Assembly: GCA_021776345.1 (NCBI GenBank)
Contig: JAJFGC010000121.1
Coordinates: 1-40,446, forward strand
Direction: 5' to 3'
DNA length: 40,446 nt
Origin: Hyphococcus sp.
Lineage (GTDB): Bacteria > Pseudomonadota > Alphaproteobacteria > Caulobacterales > Parvularculaceae
The translations under genes and the position numbers were made by a program. This document shows, piece after piece, positions 34,143 to 40,446 of this stretch. The notes under the pieces were generated by a model. The model was not told the origin of the DNA. It saw only the letters and a program-made list of their open reading frames with translations, and made no database searches. Positions within the stretch are counted from its first letter, which is position 1, and every line of letters starts with the position of its first letter.

Positions 34143-34664
34143 ATGCATTCGGGAACAATACCGTCCGGGCCAAAGTCATTCGCGCAATCAATGAGCCGTA
34201 TCAAGAAGACCAATGGCGACGGCGACGGCGCCGACGACGGCGCGTTCACCATCCTTATCGCTGAAGACAGCGATGTGAATATCGAAATCCTCAAAGCGAT
34301 GCTTTCCAAGTTTGAGACAAACCTGGTGATCGCCAAGGATGGCCGCAAAGCGCTTGAGTTTTACAAAGCGCGCAGGATCGACCTGATCCTGATGGACATC
34401 AACATGCCGGTGATGGACGGGCTTGAGGCGACGAAAGAAATTCGACGTTTCGAGCGCGCCGAGAACCGTGGACAGACGCCAATCATCGCCGTCACCGCCC
34501 ATGTCAAACCGGGCGACCAGCATCTGTGCATCGCCGCCAGCATGAATGACTACCTGCACAAGCCGCTCAAGATCAGCGATCTTCAGCGCGCCTTCAAAAT
34601 CTGGGCGCCGCGTCTGTCTTACACACGACCAACAAGGGATGCTGGCGATGTAACCGCCGCCTGA
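34143..34664 (+). CDS. Single-domain response regulator
   Basis: A 173-residue protein with one CheY-like receiver domain (about 35-158) and no output domain. Phosphorylation residues are complete: acidic pair in AEDSD, acceptor Asp in LMDINMPVMDG, Thr in AVTAH and Lys in YLHKPL. The 30-residue N-terminal extension is low-complexity (NGDGDGADDG). The receiver most resembles those attached to hybrid histidine kinases, so it may be a phosphorelay intermediate. No kinase is adjacent. ATG at 34143 follows GAGGAA. ATG at 34191 is an alternative. Confidence 0.9.
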   Translation: MHSGTIPSGPKSFAQSMSRIKKTNGDGDGADDGAFTILIAEDSDVNIEILKAMLSKFETNLVIAKDGRKALEFYKARRIDLILMDINMPVMDGLEATKEIRRFERAENRGQTPIIAVTAHVKPGDQHLCIAASMNDYLHKPLKISDLQRAFKIWAPRLSYTRPTRDAGDVTAA

Positions 34665-34768
34665 GCAGCCTTTTCACCTACGAAACAACCAAGCAATGAG
34701 TGGCGCTTTGGCGCCAAGGCGCGGCCGCGGCTGGCTTTTTTGGGCGGGACAAAACGTTTGATTCCAGT

Positions 34769-34786
34769 TTGGTACCATGGTACCAA
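34769..34786. promoter_or_regulatory. Perfect 18-bp palindrome upstream of the RHH-like/SRPBCC operon
   Basis: TTGGTACCATGGTACCAA equals its own reverse complement over all 18 bases and ends six bases before the ATG of the regulator-like gene. A weak promoter reading (TTGATT 34758-34763, 17 bases, TACCAA 34781-34786) would put the -10 inside the palindrome and the mRNA start at the ATG. It is a strong candidate operator, likely for the adjacent small protein. Confidence 0.6.
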
Positions 34787-34792
34787 GTTAGA

Positions 34793-35062
34793 ATGATAGA
34801 ACCAAAAAAGACCATCACCCGGGTTCAAACCGGGGTGCGGATTGAAAAACGCATCCTCAAGGTCCTCAAAACCGTGGCGGAACACCACGATATCGGGCTC
34901 GGCGATCTTATTGAAGGAATTTGCCTCCACGCCTTTGAGGGCAAGCAGCCCTTTGGCGACGCGTCGCTGGCAATGATCGCCGACGCGAAAAAGCTGTTCG
35001 GCCTCGACCTCACCGCCGCCGACAGCCACCGCCTTCAGGAGAGCGAGGGAGGAACATCGTGA
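34793..35062 (+). CDS. Small ribbon-helix-helix-like protein, putative regulator
   Basis: An 89-residue protein without a name I can give. Residues 8-42 (TRVQTGVRIEKRILKVLK, then TVAEHHDIGLGDLIEGIC) have the strand-helix-helix rhythm of ribbon-helix-helix regulators. The rest is helical. The perfect palindrome just upstream supports DNA binding and self-control. The ATG at 34793 has no good ribosome site. Its stop overlaps the GTG of the SRPBCC gene (GTGA), so the two are translated together. An RHH fold is an inference; a helical binding partner of the SRPBCC protein is the alternative. Confidence 0.65.
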   Translation: MIEPKKTITRVQTGVRIEKRILKVLKTVAEHHDIGLGDLIEGICLHAFEGKQPFGDASLAMIADAKKLFGLDLTAADSHRLQESEGGTS

Positions 35063-35550
35063 AGATCGAACGCCCCTACAGACAGAAAAGAACGCAAACC
35101 GTGAATGTCGCCGCGGCGGCGGACGATGTCTTCGCCCTGATGTGCCCGGTGCGGGAATATGACTGGATCCCCGGCTGGAAGACCAATCTCATCCTGTCGT
35201 CATCCGGCGTGGTCGAAGAGGGTTGCGTCTTCACGACGCCGGCGGGCGGATCGGAAACCGGCGGGCTCAATGGCGGCGAAGCGATCTGGATAACGCCGGT
35301 CCACGACCCGGAAAACCGCCGGCTGATGATGATCAAAGTAACGCCCGGCGAAGGCGTCACCCGCCTCGACATCGCCATCGACGAAACGCCGGACGGCTCA
35401 GCCGCGACCATTTCCTACGAACACACCGCGCTCAGCCGAGACGGTCGCGGCGCCGTCGATCAGCTTACGGAGGAAAGCTATGCGAAGATGATGGCGGGGT
35501 GGAAGGCGGCGATTGAGGCGTTTTTGTCGGCGGATAAGGCTGTGGCTTAG
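35059..35550 (+). CDS. SRPBCC (START/Bet v1-like) family protein
   Basis: A 163-residue protein of the hydrophobic-cavity SRPBCC fold. Early VNVAAAADDVFALMCPVREYDWIPGW is the usual family opening (polyketide-cyclase/AHSA1-like). The last helix MAGWKAAIEAFLSAD closes the cavity. These proteins bind or act on small lipophilic ligands, and no catalytic residue can be named. The GTG start overlaps the upstream RHH-like gene by four bases. A regulator plus SRPBCC pair resembles ArsR-SRPBCC pairs in layout, with a different regulator type. A good terminator follows. Confidence 0.85.
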   Translation: MKIERPYRQKRTQTVNVAAAADDVFALMCPVREYDWIPGWKTNLILSSSGVVEEGCVFTTPAGGSETGGLNGGEAIWITPVHDPENRRLMMIKVTPGEGVTRLDIAIDETPDGSAATISYEHTALSRDGRGAVDQLTEESYAKMMAGWKAAIEAFLSADKAVA

Positions 35551-35624
35551 GGGTGGGAATTGCTGCATCGCAGATGTAAGCTGATGTCTTGAGATAAGTA
35601 TTCGATAAGTTTGCGGCGCAGCAT

Positions 35625-35657
35625 CTGACACTATTCAGGAATAGCGTCAGGTTTTTT
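35625..35657 (+). terminator. Rho-independent terminator after the SRPBCC gene
   Basis: CTGAC-A-CTATT / AATAG-C-GTCAG forms an 11-position stem with one A-C mismatch and a four-base loop, followed by G and six Ts (35652-35657). It closes the palindrome/RHH-like/SRPBCC unit. Confidence 0.85.
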
Positions 35658-35741
35658 GCTACTGCAAAACCATCGTTGCACGACTTTGCTTAGCTAGGCA
35701 GGGGCAATATCTGACAGAATTACCAATAGTGTTAAATCGAA

Positions 35742-35906
35742 CTACCCGCGATTGCCCTTAGGATTGCGGGAATGTTCCTCGCTTTTGTCATGGCCAACGT
35801 TGCGCTCGCGCTCACCGTCATTTCGTTGCGGTTTTTCGCCTGCTTTGCGTCCACGAGACTGCTGATAGCTTTCGTCTTTGTCATCATTCACGTGCTTCTT
35901 GCCCAT
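35742..35906 (-). CDS. 54-residue hydrophilic protein
   Basis: ATG at 35906 to TAG at 35742, preceded by AAGGAG at good distance, one of the best ribosome sites in the window. The product is very polar (MGKKHVNDDKDESYQQ at the start, GNRG at the end), rich in Lys, Arg, Asp, Glu, Gln and Asn, without hydrophobic core, so it is probably disordered. Such small hydrophilic proteins are often stress-related, but I recognise no family. It is divergent from the membrane protein gene at 36034, with a perfect palindrome between them. The 190 bases between it and the SRPBCC gene hold only the terminator. Confidence 0.7.
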   Translation of the reverse strand: MGKKHVNDDKDESYQQSRGRKAGEKPQRNDGERERNVGHDKSEEHSRNPKGNRG

Positions 35907-35955
35907 CTTATTGCTCCTTCAAAATGCCCTGCCTTTTAAATAAATGCGCACGTTT

Positions 35956-35971
35956 TTATTGAATTCAATAA
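35956..35971. promoter_or_regulatory. Perfect 16-bp palindrome between divergent genes
   Basis: TTATTGAATTCAATAA is its own reverse complement. It lies 50 bp upstream of the hydrophilic small-protein gene and 63 bp upstream of the membrane-protein gene, where one regulator could control both. Binding protein unknown. Confidence 0.4.
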
Positions 35972-36033
35972 TTCAGAGATGACAATTACGGCTCAAAGTC
36001 GCATATTTCCGAAAATACGAGTGGGGCAAATCA

Positions 36034-36693
36034 TTGAGCGACAAACCCGAATTCAACCGTGAAGTATTCTCGAACACCTATCTAACGATTATCGGCATCA
36101 TTCAAGCTGCTGTTTTTACGTACCTAATTCAAAACACAATAATCTATACGTCCGAGGCCTTTGCTAACCAGTCGTTCCCGGGGCTCATTTTTGAAGTTGT
36201 TAAGGACATATATATGTGGCGGGTATTCGCCACTCTGGCGGCAATCGTTCTCATTACATTCGAATACTCATTTTTTGTGCTTCTATTTCATAGGCCAATA
36301 CATGTGCTCGACATATCCATATTGTTCCTTATAGGCACTGTAGAGTTTTACATCGCTGCCCACGTCGGTTCAGCTTCCGGTTGGTGGTGGGCAAATGTGG
36401 CCTTCGCTGTGATGGGGCAGATTGCATTTCTCAACACACTGACATTTAATTTGCCGGATATATTTGGTGACGATCGAGCAAAGATCAAAACTGCCCGGTG
36501 GCACACAGCGCGAGAAATGCTCTTCGTGGCCTTCGCGGGCGTATTTGCTTTTTTTGTCGCAACAGCTCTGCAGGCGGGACACATCGATGAAACACTAGAG
36601 CTGTATTTAACTGCAGCTTGGCCGCTCGGTTTTGGTGTGGTGATGCTTGTTAATGGAACATTTTATGTGAATAGAATGACGCAGCACTCTTAA
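36034..36693 (+). CDS. Polytopic membrane protein of unknown function
   Basis: A 219-residue protein that I do not recognise. About six hydrophobic segments are visible: 15-35, 62-85, 90-108, 113-135, 161-181 and 190-210. Between the fourth and fifth lies a charged loop (DDRAKIKTARWHTARE). The start is TTG at 36034 with GTGGGG about 8 bases upstream. Codon use is more AT-rich than in the neighbouring trp genes, which may mean later acquisition. It stands alone, converging on trpB. Confidence 0.75.
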   Translation: MSDKPEFNREVFSNTYLTIIGIIQAAVFTYLIQNTIIYTSEAFANQSFPGLIFEVVKDIYMWRVFATLAAIVLITFEYSFFVLLFHRPIHVLDISILFLIGTVEFYIAAHVGSASGWWWANVAFAVMGQIAFLNTLTFNLPDIFGDDRAKIKTARWHTAREMLFVAFAGVFAFFVATALQAGHIDETLELYLTAAWPLGFGVVMLVNGTFYVNRMTQHS

Positions 36694-36765
36694 TTGTATT
36701 GCTGCCAAAAAATTCGGCAGAATTTGCGACAATCTAAGTTGTCGGACGACCGGTTGCCCCGCCCC

Positions 36766-38010
36766 CTACGCCTCCAGCGCATCCATCACTGAGAAGATAT
36801 CCTTGTCGCCTCGTCCACACATGTTCAGCAGTAAAATCTGGTCGCGGTCCATGCTGCTTGCCTTGTCTAACGCGCGGGCGAGCGCGTGGGATGGCTCCAG
36901 CGCCGGGATGATGCCTTCGAGCTTTGAGCAGAGCTGGAACATTTCCAGCGCCTCGGCGTCAGTCGCCGAGAGATAGGTGACGCGCCCCGTTTCATGCAGC
37001 CAGGCGTGCTCCGGGCCGATGCCGGGATAATCGAGCCCGGCGGAGATTGAGTGCGCCTCCTGAATCTGCCCGTCCTCATCCTGCAAAAGATATGTCCGGT
37101 TGCCATGCAACACGCCGGGGCGGCCGCCGGTGAGCGAGGCGGCGTGTTCGTCCGTCTCGACGCCCTTGCCCGCCGCCTCAACACCGATGATCTCCACATC
37201 CTTGTCGTCGAGGAAGGGATGGAAGAGGCCAATCGCATTCGAGCCGCCGCCGATGCAGGCCATGATCACGTCCGGCAGGCGCCCTTCGGCCTCCATCATT
37301 TGGGCTTTGGCCTCCTCGCCGATCACCGACTGAAAATCGCGCACCAGCTCCGGATAGGGGTGCGGGCCCGCCGCCGTGCCGATGATGTAAAAGGTTGAGT
37401 CCACATTAGTGACCCAATCTCTGAGCGCCTCGTTCATCGCGTCTTTGAGGGTCGAGCGGCCCGACGTGACCGGTATGACCTCGGCGCCCAGCAGCTTCAT
37501 GCGGAAGACATTGGGGCTTTGCCGCTCAACGTCAGTGGCGCCCATATAAACCACGCAAGGCAGACCGAAGCGGGCGCACACCGTCGCCGTCGCGACGCCA
37601 TGCTGCCCGGCGCCGGTTTCGGCGATGATCCGGGTCTTGCCCATGCGCCGGGCGAGCAGGATCTGCCCCAGGCAATTGTTGATTTTATGAGCGCCCGTAT
37701 GGTTTAGCTCGTCGCGCTTGAAATAAATCTTCGCGCCTTTTTTCCCGGTACTACCGGCGATTTCATCGGCCCTACCGCGGCAATACCCGGTTAACCGCTC
37801 GGCAAAATAGAGCGGCGACGGGCGGCCGACATAATGCTTCAGGTAGTGCGCCAGCTCATCGCGAAAGGCAGGGTCATTTTTCGCCGCCGCGTATTCTTTT
37901 TCCAGCGCCAGCACCAGCGGCATCAGAGTCTCGGCAACGAACCTGCCGCCGAATTTGCCAAAGCGGCCCTCGGCGTCGGGGCCGGTTCGGTAAGAGTTTA
38001 CGTTTTCCAA
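36766..38010 (-). CDS. trpB: Tryptophan synthase beta chain
   Basis: A 414-residue PLP enzyme that condenses indole and serine to tryptophan. The PLP lysine lies in [12 protein letters not shown], the phosphate-binding loop in [10 protein letters not shown], and the substrate loop in [12 protein letters not shown]. TrpB opening [12 protein letters not shown] is present. I place the start at TTG 38010 because GAGG lies seven bases upstream; the frame runs on to 38037 without support. trpA, normally directly after trpB, is missing: the next gene is convergent and unrelated. The upstream phosphatase gene ends 38 bp away, so trpB should be in the trpF operon. Confidence 0.96.
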   Translation of the reverse strand: MENVNSYRTGPDAEGRFGKFGGRFVAETLMPLVLALEKEYAAAKNDPAFRDELAHYLKHYVGRPSPLYFAERLTGYCRGRADEIAGSTGKKGAKIYFKRDELNHTGAHKINNCLGQILLARRMGKTRIIAETGAGQHGVATATVCARFGLPCVVYMGATDVERQSPNVFRMKLLGAEVIPVTSGRSTLKDAMNEALRDWVTNVDSTFYIIGTAAGPHPYPELVRDFQSVIGEEAKAQMMEAEGRLPDVIMACIGGGSNAIGLFHPFLDDKDVEIIGVEAAGKGVETDEHAASLTGGRPGVLHGNRTYLLQDEDGQIQEAHSISAGLDYPGIGPEHAWLHETGRVTYLSATDAEALEMFQLCSKLEGIIPALEPSHALARALDKASSMDRDQILLLNMCGRGDKDIFSVMDALEA

Positions 38011-38048
38011 AATAAGGCCTCGATTACACGCGCACAAAACCGGTTGGC

Positions 38049-38765
38049 TTAGTCACTAACGCATTTTCCATGTGCATCAAACGAGACATGCTCACTATAG
38101 CGGCCCATCTGGAGCCAGCCCGTTGCCGTGGGCCTGAAAATACGAACTTCGCCGAAACACTGGCTCATAGGCCATGGCTCGGCGCCCACTGTTCCGACGA
38201 TCGTTCGGATGCTGATGTCGTCATCAAGCAGCGTCTCGATCCAGTCAGAGTGGATCGCGACAAGAATATTTTTGCCGTCCGCACCCGCCGCTAAGGCTGC
38301 CTTATCAAGGTTTTGGCGAAAGTTGAGGGCGGTTTCAGCCTCTGCTTCGGTAATCTTATCATAGGGATGGCCCGTAGTGATGGCGCTACTTTCATCAGGC
38401 TTTTCATCGCCGGAAGCATAATGGGCGGTGTGCGCTGTCCGGCAAAGGGAGCTGGAAAACGATTCCGCGAACGCGACTTTGGGCAAGCGGGTGGAAAAAT
38501 CCGCGCCAACTGCTTTTGCGCGGGCTTCACCGGGCGCCGTCAATCCCGCTTTCAGCGTACACGCGCCTTGATAATCGGCCGGCGGCGCCTCGCGGGGTGA
38601 GCCTGACGTTACCTTGTCGGTATGACGCATCAAAAAAATAAGACCGCCCTCATCGCTCGCCGTCTGTCGCCAGCCAGTATCCGCATCGTCAACATCCGAT
38701 GCCAAAGCGCCTTGTTGGGCGGCGGTAAAAAATGCTGCACAAATTGTTGCGCACAAAAATCGCAT
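38049..38765 (-). CDS. Exported histidine phosphatase family protein
   Basis: A 238-residue protein with a signal peptide (about 1-22, ending GALA). The phosphohistidine motif is LMRHTDK (RH plus T rather than the common RHG/RHA). A second Arg lies in [10 protein letters not shown] and the second His in [12 protein letters not shown]. These fit the branch-2-like or periplasmic histidine phosphatases. Four Cys could give disulfides. ATG at 38765 has GGAGA upstream; the frame begins earlier at 38804 within trpF sequence. It lies 16 bp after trpF and 38 bp before trpB, an unexpected guest in a tryptophan operon. Confidence 0.85.
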   Translation of the reverse strand: MRFLCATICAAFFTAAQQGALASDVDDADTGWRQTASDEGGLIFLMRHTDKVTSGSPREAPPADYQGACTLKAGLTAPGEARAKAVGADFSTRLPKVAFAESFSSSLCRTAHTAHYASGDEKPDESSAITTGHPYDKITEAEAETALNFRQNLDKAALAAGADGKNILVAIHSDWIETLLDDDISIRTIVGTVGAEPWPMSQCFGEVRIFRPTATGWLQMGRYSEHVSFDAHGKCVSD

Positions 38766-38781
38766 TATGTAGTCTCCAAAA

Positions 38782-39450
38782 TTAGTTTTTTGCAGCAGAA
38801 ACAAAGGCTTTGATCATCGCCAGATCTTTTTCACCGGGCGCGGTTTCAACCCCGGAAGAGACATCCACGCCCAAAAATGCTGCGCTTTTTTGTGCAGCAA
38901 TTGCTGCAGCAACATTGTCCGGATTGAGCCCGCCCGCGACGAGATACGGCGTCTCGCCTTTGTAAGCGTCTATCAGCGACCAGTCGAATGGGTCGCCATG
39001 GCCGCCTGGCCGCGCCGCGCCGGGCGGCGGCTTGGCGTCAAAAAGCAAAAGGTCCGCCGCGTCGCCATATTCGTCCGCCGGGGCAATATCGCCCACCGCC
39101 GCGACCGGTATCGCCTTGATGACATCAACCGCGAAATCAGCGCCCATTTCGTCGCAGCGGGCAGGGTTTTCGTGACCATGAAACTGGAAATGGGTGAGGA
39201 AGGGCGCGGCTTCCGCAAGCTCCTTCTCACCAGCGTCGACAAACAGTCCGACCAGTTTCGGCAGCTCAAAACCGTCTTCGTAGCTGGCTTGTTTGAGCTC
39301 AACAACGATCTCCGCGGCGTCCTCCGTGGAGAGAAAGCGCGGGCTTTTGCGGAAGAAAACAAAGCCAAGATAGTCCGCGCCGGCCGCTGCCGCCGCGATC
39401 GCCGCATCAGGGGTGGTGATCCCGCAGATTTTAACCGCTGGCTTGGTCAT
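38782..39450 (-). CDS. trpF: Phosphoribosylanthranilate isomerase
   Basis: A 222-residue TIM-barrel enzyme for the third step of tryptophan synthesis. The catalytic Cys is in KICGIT near the N-terminus and the catalytic Asp in LLLFDAKPP. GADYLGFVFFRKSPR, LVAGGLNPDNV and the C-terminal GVDVSSGVET phosphate-binding loop are intact. The segment HFQFHGHE replaces the usual QLHG. ATG at 39450 is preferred over a GTG one codon earlier. It starts 15 bp after lapA. Confidence 0.95.
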   Translation of the reverse strand: MTKPAVKICGITTPDAAIAAAAAGADYLGFVFFRKSPRFLSTEDAAEIVVELKQASYEDGFELPKLVGLFVDAGEKELAEAAPFLTHFQFHGHENPARCDEMGADFAVDVIKAIPVAAVGDIAPADEYGDAADLLLFDAKPPPGAARPGGHGDPFDWSLIDAYKGETPYLVAGGLNPDNVAAAIAAQKSAAFLGVDVSSGVETAPGEKDLAMIKAFVSAAKN

Positions 39451-39465
39451 CACATATCAAATGGC

Positions 39466-39837
39466 CTAATCATCGGCGTCAGCGCTTTCCAGCAAGGGCG
39501 GTTCAGCCGGTTTTTCGGCCCGCATTTCAGCAGCGCGAAGCTTGGCCGTCGCATCGGCCAGCTCAGCGCGCAGAGCTTTTAATTGCTTATGCTCGTGATG
39601 CGCCTTTTGGCGTTTCGACCTGCCGGAAAGCCACATACCAACTGATCCGGCGGCCAGCCCAAGAAACAGCATCACCATCAACCACAGCCATAATGGCAGG
39701 GCGGGCGTCGTTACCGCCGGCGCCGCCGCTGAAAACGGATCAAGGCTGATCGAGACAGGGGCGCGGTTCGCCACCAGAAAGAGAACGGCGATCGCCAGCG
39801 CCGGGACCCAGAGAATGCGGAACAGCCACTTCTTCAT
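39466..39837 (-). CDS. lapA: LapA family (DUF1049) membrane protein
   Basis: A 123-residue inner-membrane protein with two helices (about 5-23 and 48-68) and a cytoplasmic C-terminal coiled coil (about 75-110, HKQLKALRAELADATAKLRA). It is the alphaproteobacterial form of lipopolysaccharide assembly protein A, located between ihfB and trpF as in many relatives. In E. coli LapA/LapB control LpxC turnover; whether that holds here is unknown. LapB is not in the window. Confidence 0.82.
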   Translation of the reverse strand: MKKWLFRILWVPALAIAVLFLVANRAPVSISLDPFSAAAPAVTTPALPLWLWLMVMLFLGLAAGSVGMWLSGRSKRQKAHHEHKQLKALRAELADATAKLRAAEMRAEKPAEPPLLESADADD

Positions 39838-39879
39838 GACCGTCCTTGTCTCATATTAAGCATGCACCGCGCAACGAAA

Positions 39880-40209
39880 TTAGCCCTCGCCTGAACTGCC
39901 GAGTTGCTGCGCCCCATCAGAAAAGCGCCCCTCATTATTCAGCCGATCACGAAGCTCTTTGCCAGCCTTAAAAAAAGGCGACCATTTCTCTTCGATGCTG
40001 ACCGCCTCGCCGCTACGCGGATTGCGCCCGACGCGGGCCGGCCGATGTTTTACCGAGTAAGCGCCGAAACCGCGAAGCTCCACCCGGTCGCCGCGGGCCA
40101 GCGCATCTGTAATCTCGTCAAAAACGATCGACACGATCCGCTCCACATCCCGGTGGAAAAGGTTCGGATTCTCGTCGGCGAGCTTTTGAACCAGTTCTGA
40201 TTTTATCAT
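39880..40209 (-). CDS. ihfB: Integration host factor beta subunit
   Basis: A 109-residue DNA-bending protein of the HU/IHF fold. The sequence [32 protein letters not shown] and the beta-arm RNPRSGEAV with [10 protein letters not shown] are characteristic of IHF-beta. It pairs with IHF-alpha (not in the window) to bend DNA at replication, recombination and promoter sites. ATG at 40209 follows AAGGGGAA. The open frame extends to 40278 without support. It heads the ihfB-lapA-trpF series. Confidence 0.94.
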   Translation of the reverse strand: MIKSELVQKLADENPNLFHRDVERIVSIVFDEITDALARGDRVELRGFGAYSVKHRPARVGRNPRSGEAVSIEEKWSPFFKAGKELRDRLNNEGRFSDGAQQLGSSGEG

Positions 40210-40365
40210 TTTTTCCCCTTCTCTCCCGCCGTAAACACGGGTTCCCCCCTGAAACGGCCCTATTCTTGGAAAAAACACACGAATTCAATTGCTTAACAGT
40301 GGCAAAACGCCCATGCGGCGTCAAGGCCGGTTCTCTCATAAACATAAGAAATGTAAGGACAAATT

Positions 40366-40446
40366 ATGACGCAACGCAATGAAGATGAAACCAGCTTTGG
40401 CTTTCGCACCGTGAAGGCGGACGAAAAGGCCGGACTTGTGCGCGGC
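40366..40446 (+). CDS. ubiE: Ubiquinone/menaquinone methyltransferase UbiE, first 27 codons
   Basis: The frame from ATG 40366 runs off the window. The visible N-terminus (MTQRNEDETSFGFRTVKADE, then KAGLVRG) matches the conserved UbiE opening (FGFRTV..EEKAGMVRGVF), a C-methyltransferase of ubiquinone synthesis. AAGGA precedes the ATG by seven bases. It is divergent from ihfB. The short length limits certainty. Confidence 0.8.
   Translation, partial: MTQRNEDETSFGFRTVKADEKAGLVRG

Noticed and set aside
34813-34850. tRNA-like T-arm (CCGGGTTCAAACCGGGG)
   Set aside because: No matching 5' acceptor strand, D-arm or anticodon arm lies upstream, and the segment is within the coding sequence.
1-40446. 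General-stress (EcfG-type, GGAAC-N17-CGTT) promoters
   Set aside because: GGAAC occurs in several intergenic spots, for example near 13932 and 34160, but none has CGTT at the right distance.

Overview
The window is ordinary chromosomal DNA from an alphaproteobacterium. Likely placement is near the Hyphomonadales/Parvularculales/Caulobacterales group, but this is an inference from gene content and no rRNA is present to confirm it. Pointers are the hemD / mitofilin-like / HemY cluster next to tsaD, the ihfB-lapA-trpF-trpB order, an NDUFS6-type zinc-finger protein, two perfect CtrA-type boxes (TTAA-N7-TTAA), and a small protein resembling XrtV-associated accessory proteins. Genes are dense, many start with TTG or GTG, and I see no prophage, IS element, CRISPR array, tRNA or rRNA.

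Layout. 1-6800: the first 390 codons of pckA (minus, cut by the window edge), a secreted M28 peptidase lipoprotein, a small membrane protein behind a CtrA-type box, a PlsC-like acyltransferase, and a periplasmic VWA protein with five tandem C-terminal repeats. 6900-12330: two ABC-2 type ATPases, one with its NatB-like permease and one without a partner, a complex-I-type zinc-finger protein, glyoxalase I and two small membrane proteins. 12400-15720: nth, pyrF (GTGA overlap) and an acyl-ACP/acyl-CoA synthetase. 15720-21260: hemY, mitofilin-like and hemD on the minus strand, divergent from tsaD, which overlaps an Rrf2 regulator tail to tail. 21290-22050 is a gene-poor stretch holding an Rrf2-associated palindrome, the wreck of a short-chain dehydrogenase gene, a 39-codon membrane-peptide gene with its own promoter, and a C-rich hairpin plus strong terminator that looks like a 3'UTR-derived small RNA.

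22050-27450: tetR, gpsA, a Cys-containing anchored protein, a secreted ankyrin-repeat protein, ppa and argG. 27525-29660: a TetR regulator whose promoter is fully covered by a perfect inverted repeat and which is probably leaderless, followed by an exported alpha/beta hydrolase. 29690-34000: an exported M20D amidohydrolase, a carboxylesterase lipoprotein and a DUF2807-type beta-helix protein. 34140-36700: a single-domain response regulator, a compact palindrome / RHH-like regulator / SRPBCC / terminator unit, a 54-residue hydrophilic protein and an unknown membrane protein. 36766-40446: trpB, a histidine phosphatase, trpF, lapA and ihfB on the minus strand, divergent from the start of ubiE.

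Housekeeping functions dominate: gluconeogenesis, heme, pyrimidine, arginine and tryptophan synthesis, tRNA t6A, DNA repair, phospholipid synthesis and nucleoid structure. Interspersed is a set of exported hydrolases and beta-rich periplasmic proteins. The most interesting material is small: the peptide/sRNA locus at 21.5-21.9 kb, the two self-contained regulator units at 27.5 and 34.8 kb, and the disturbed synteny (no hemC beside hemD, no trpA after trpB, a phosphatase inside the trp operon).
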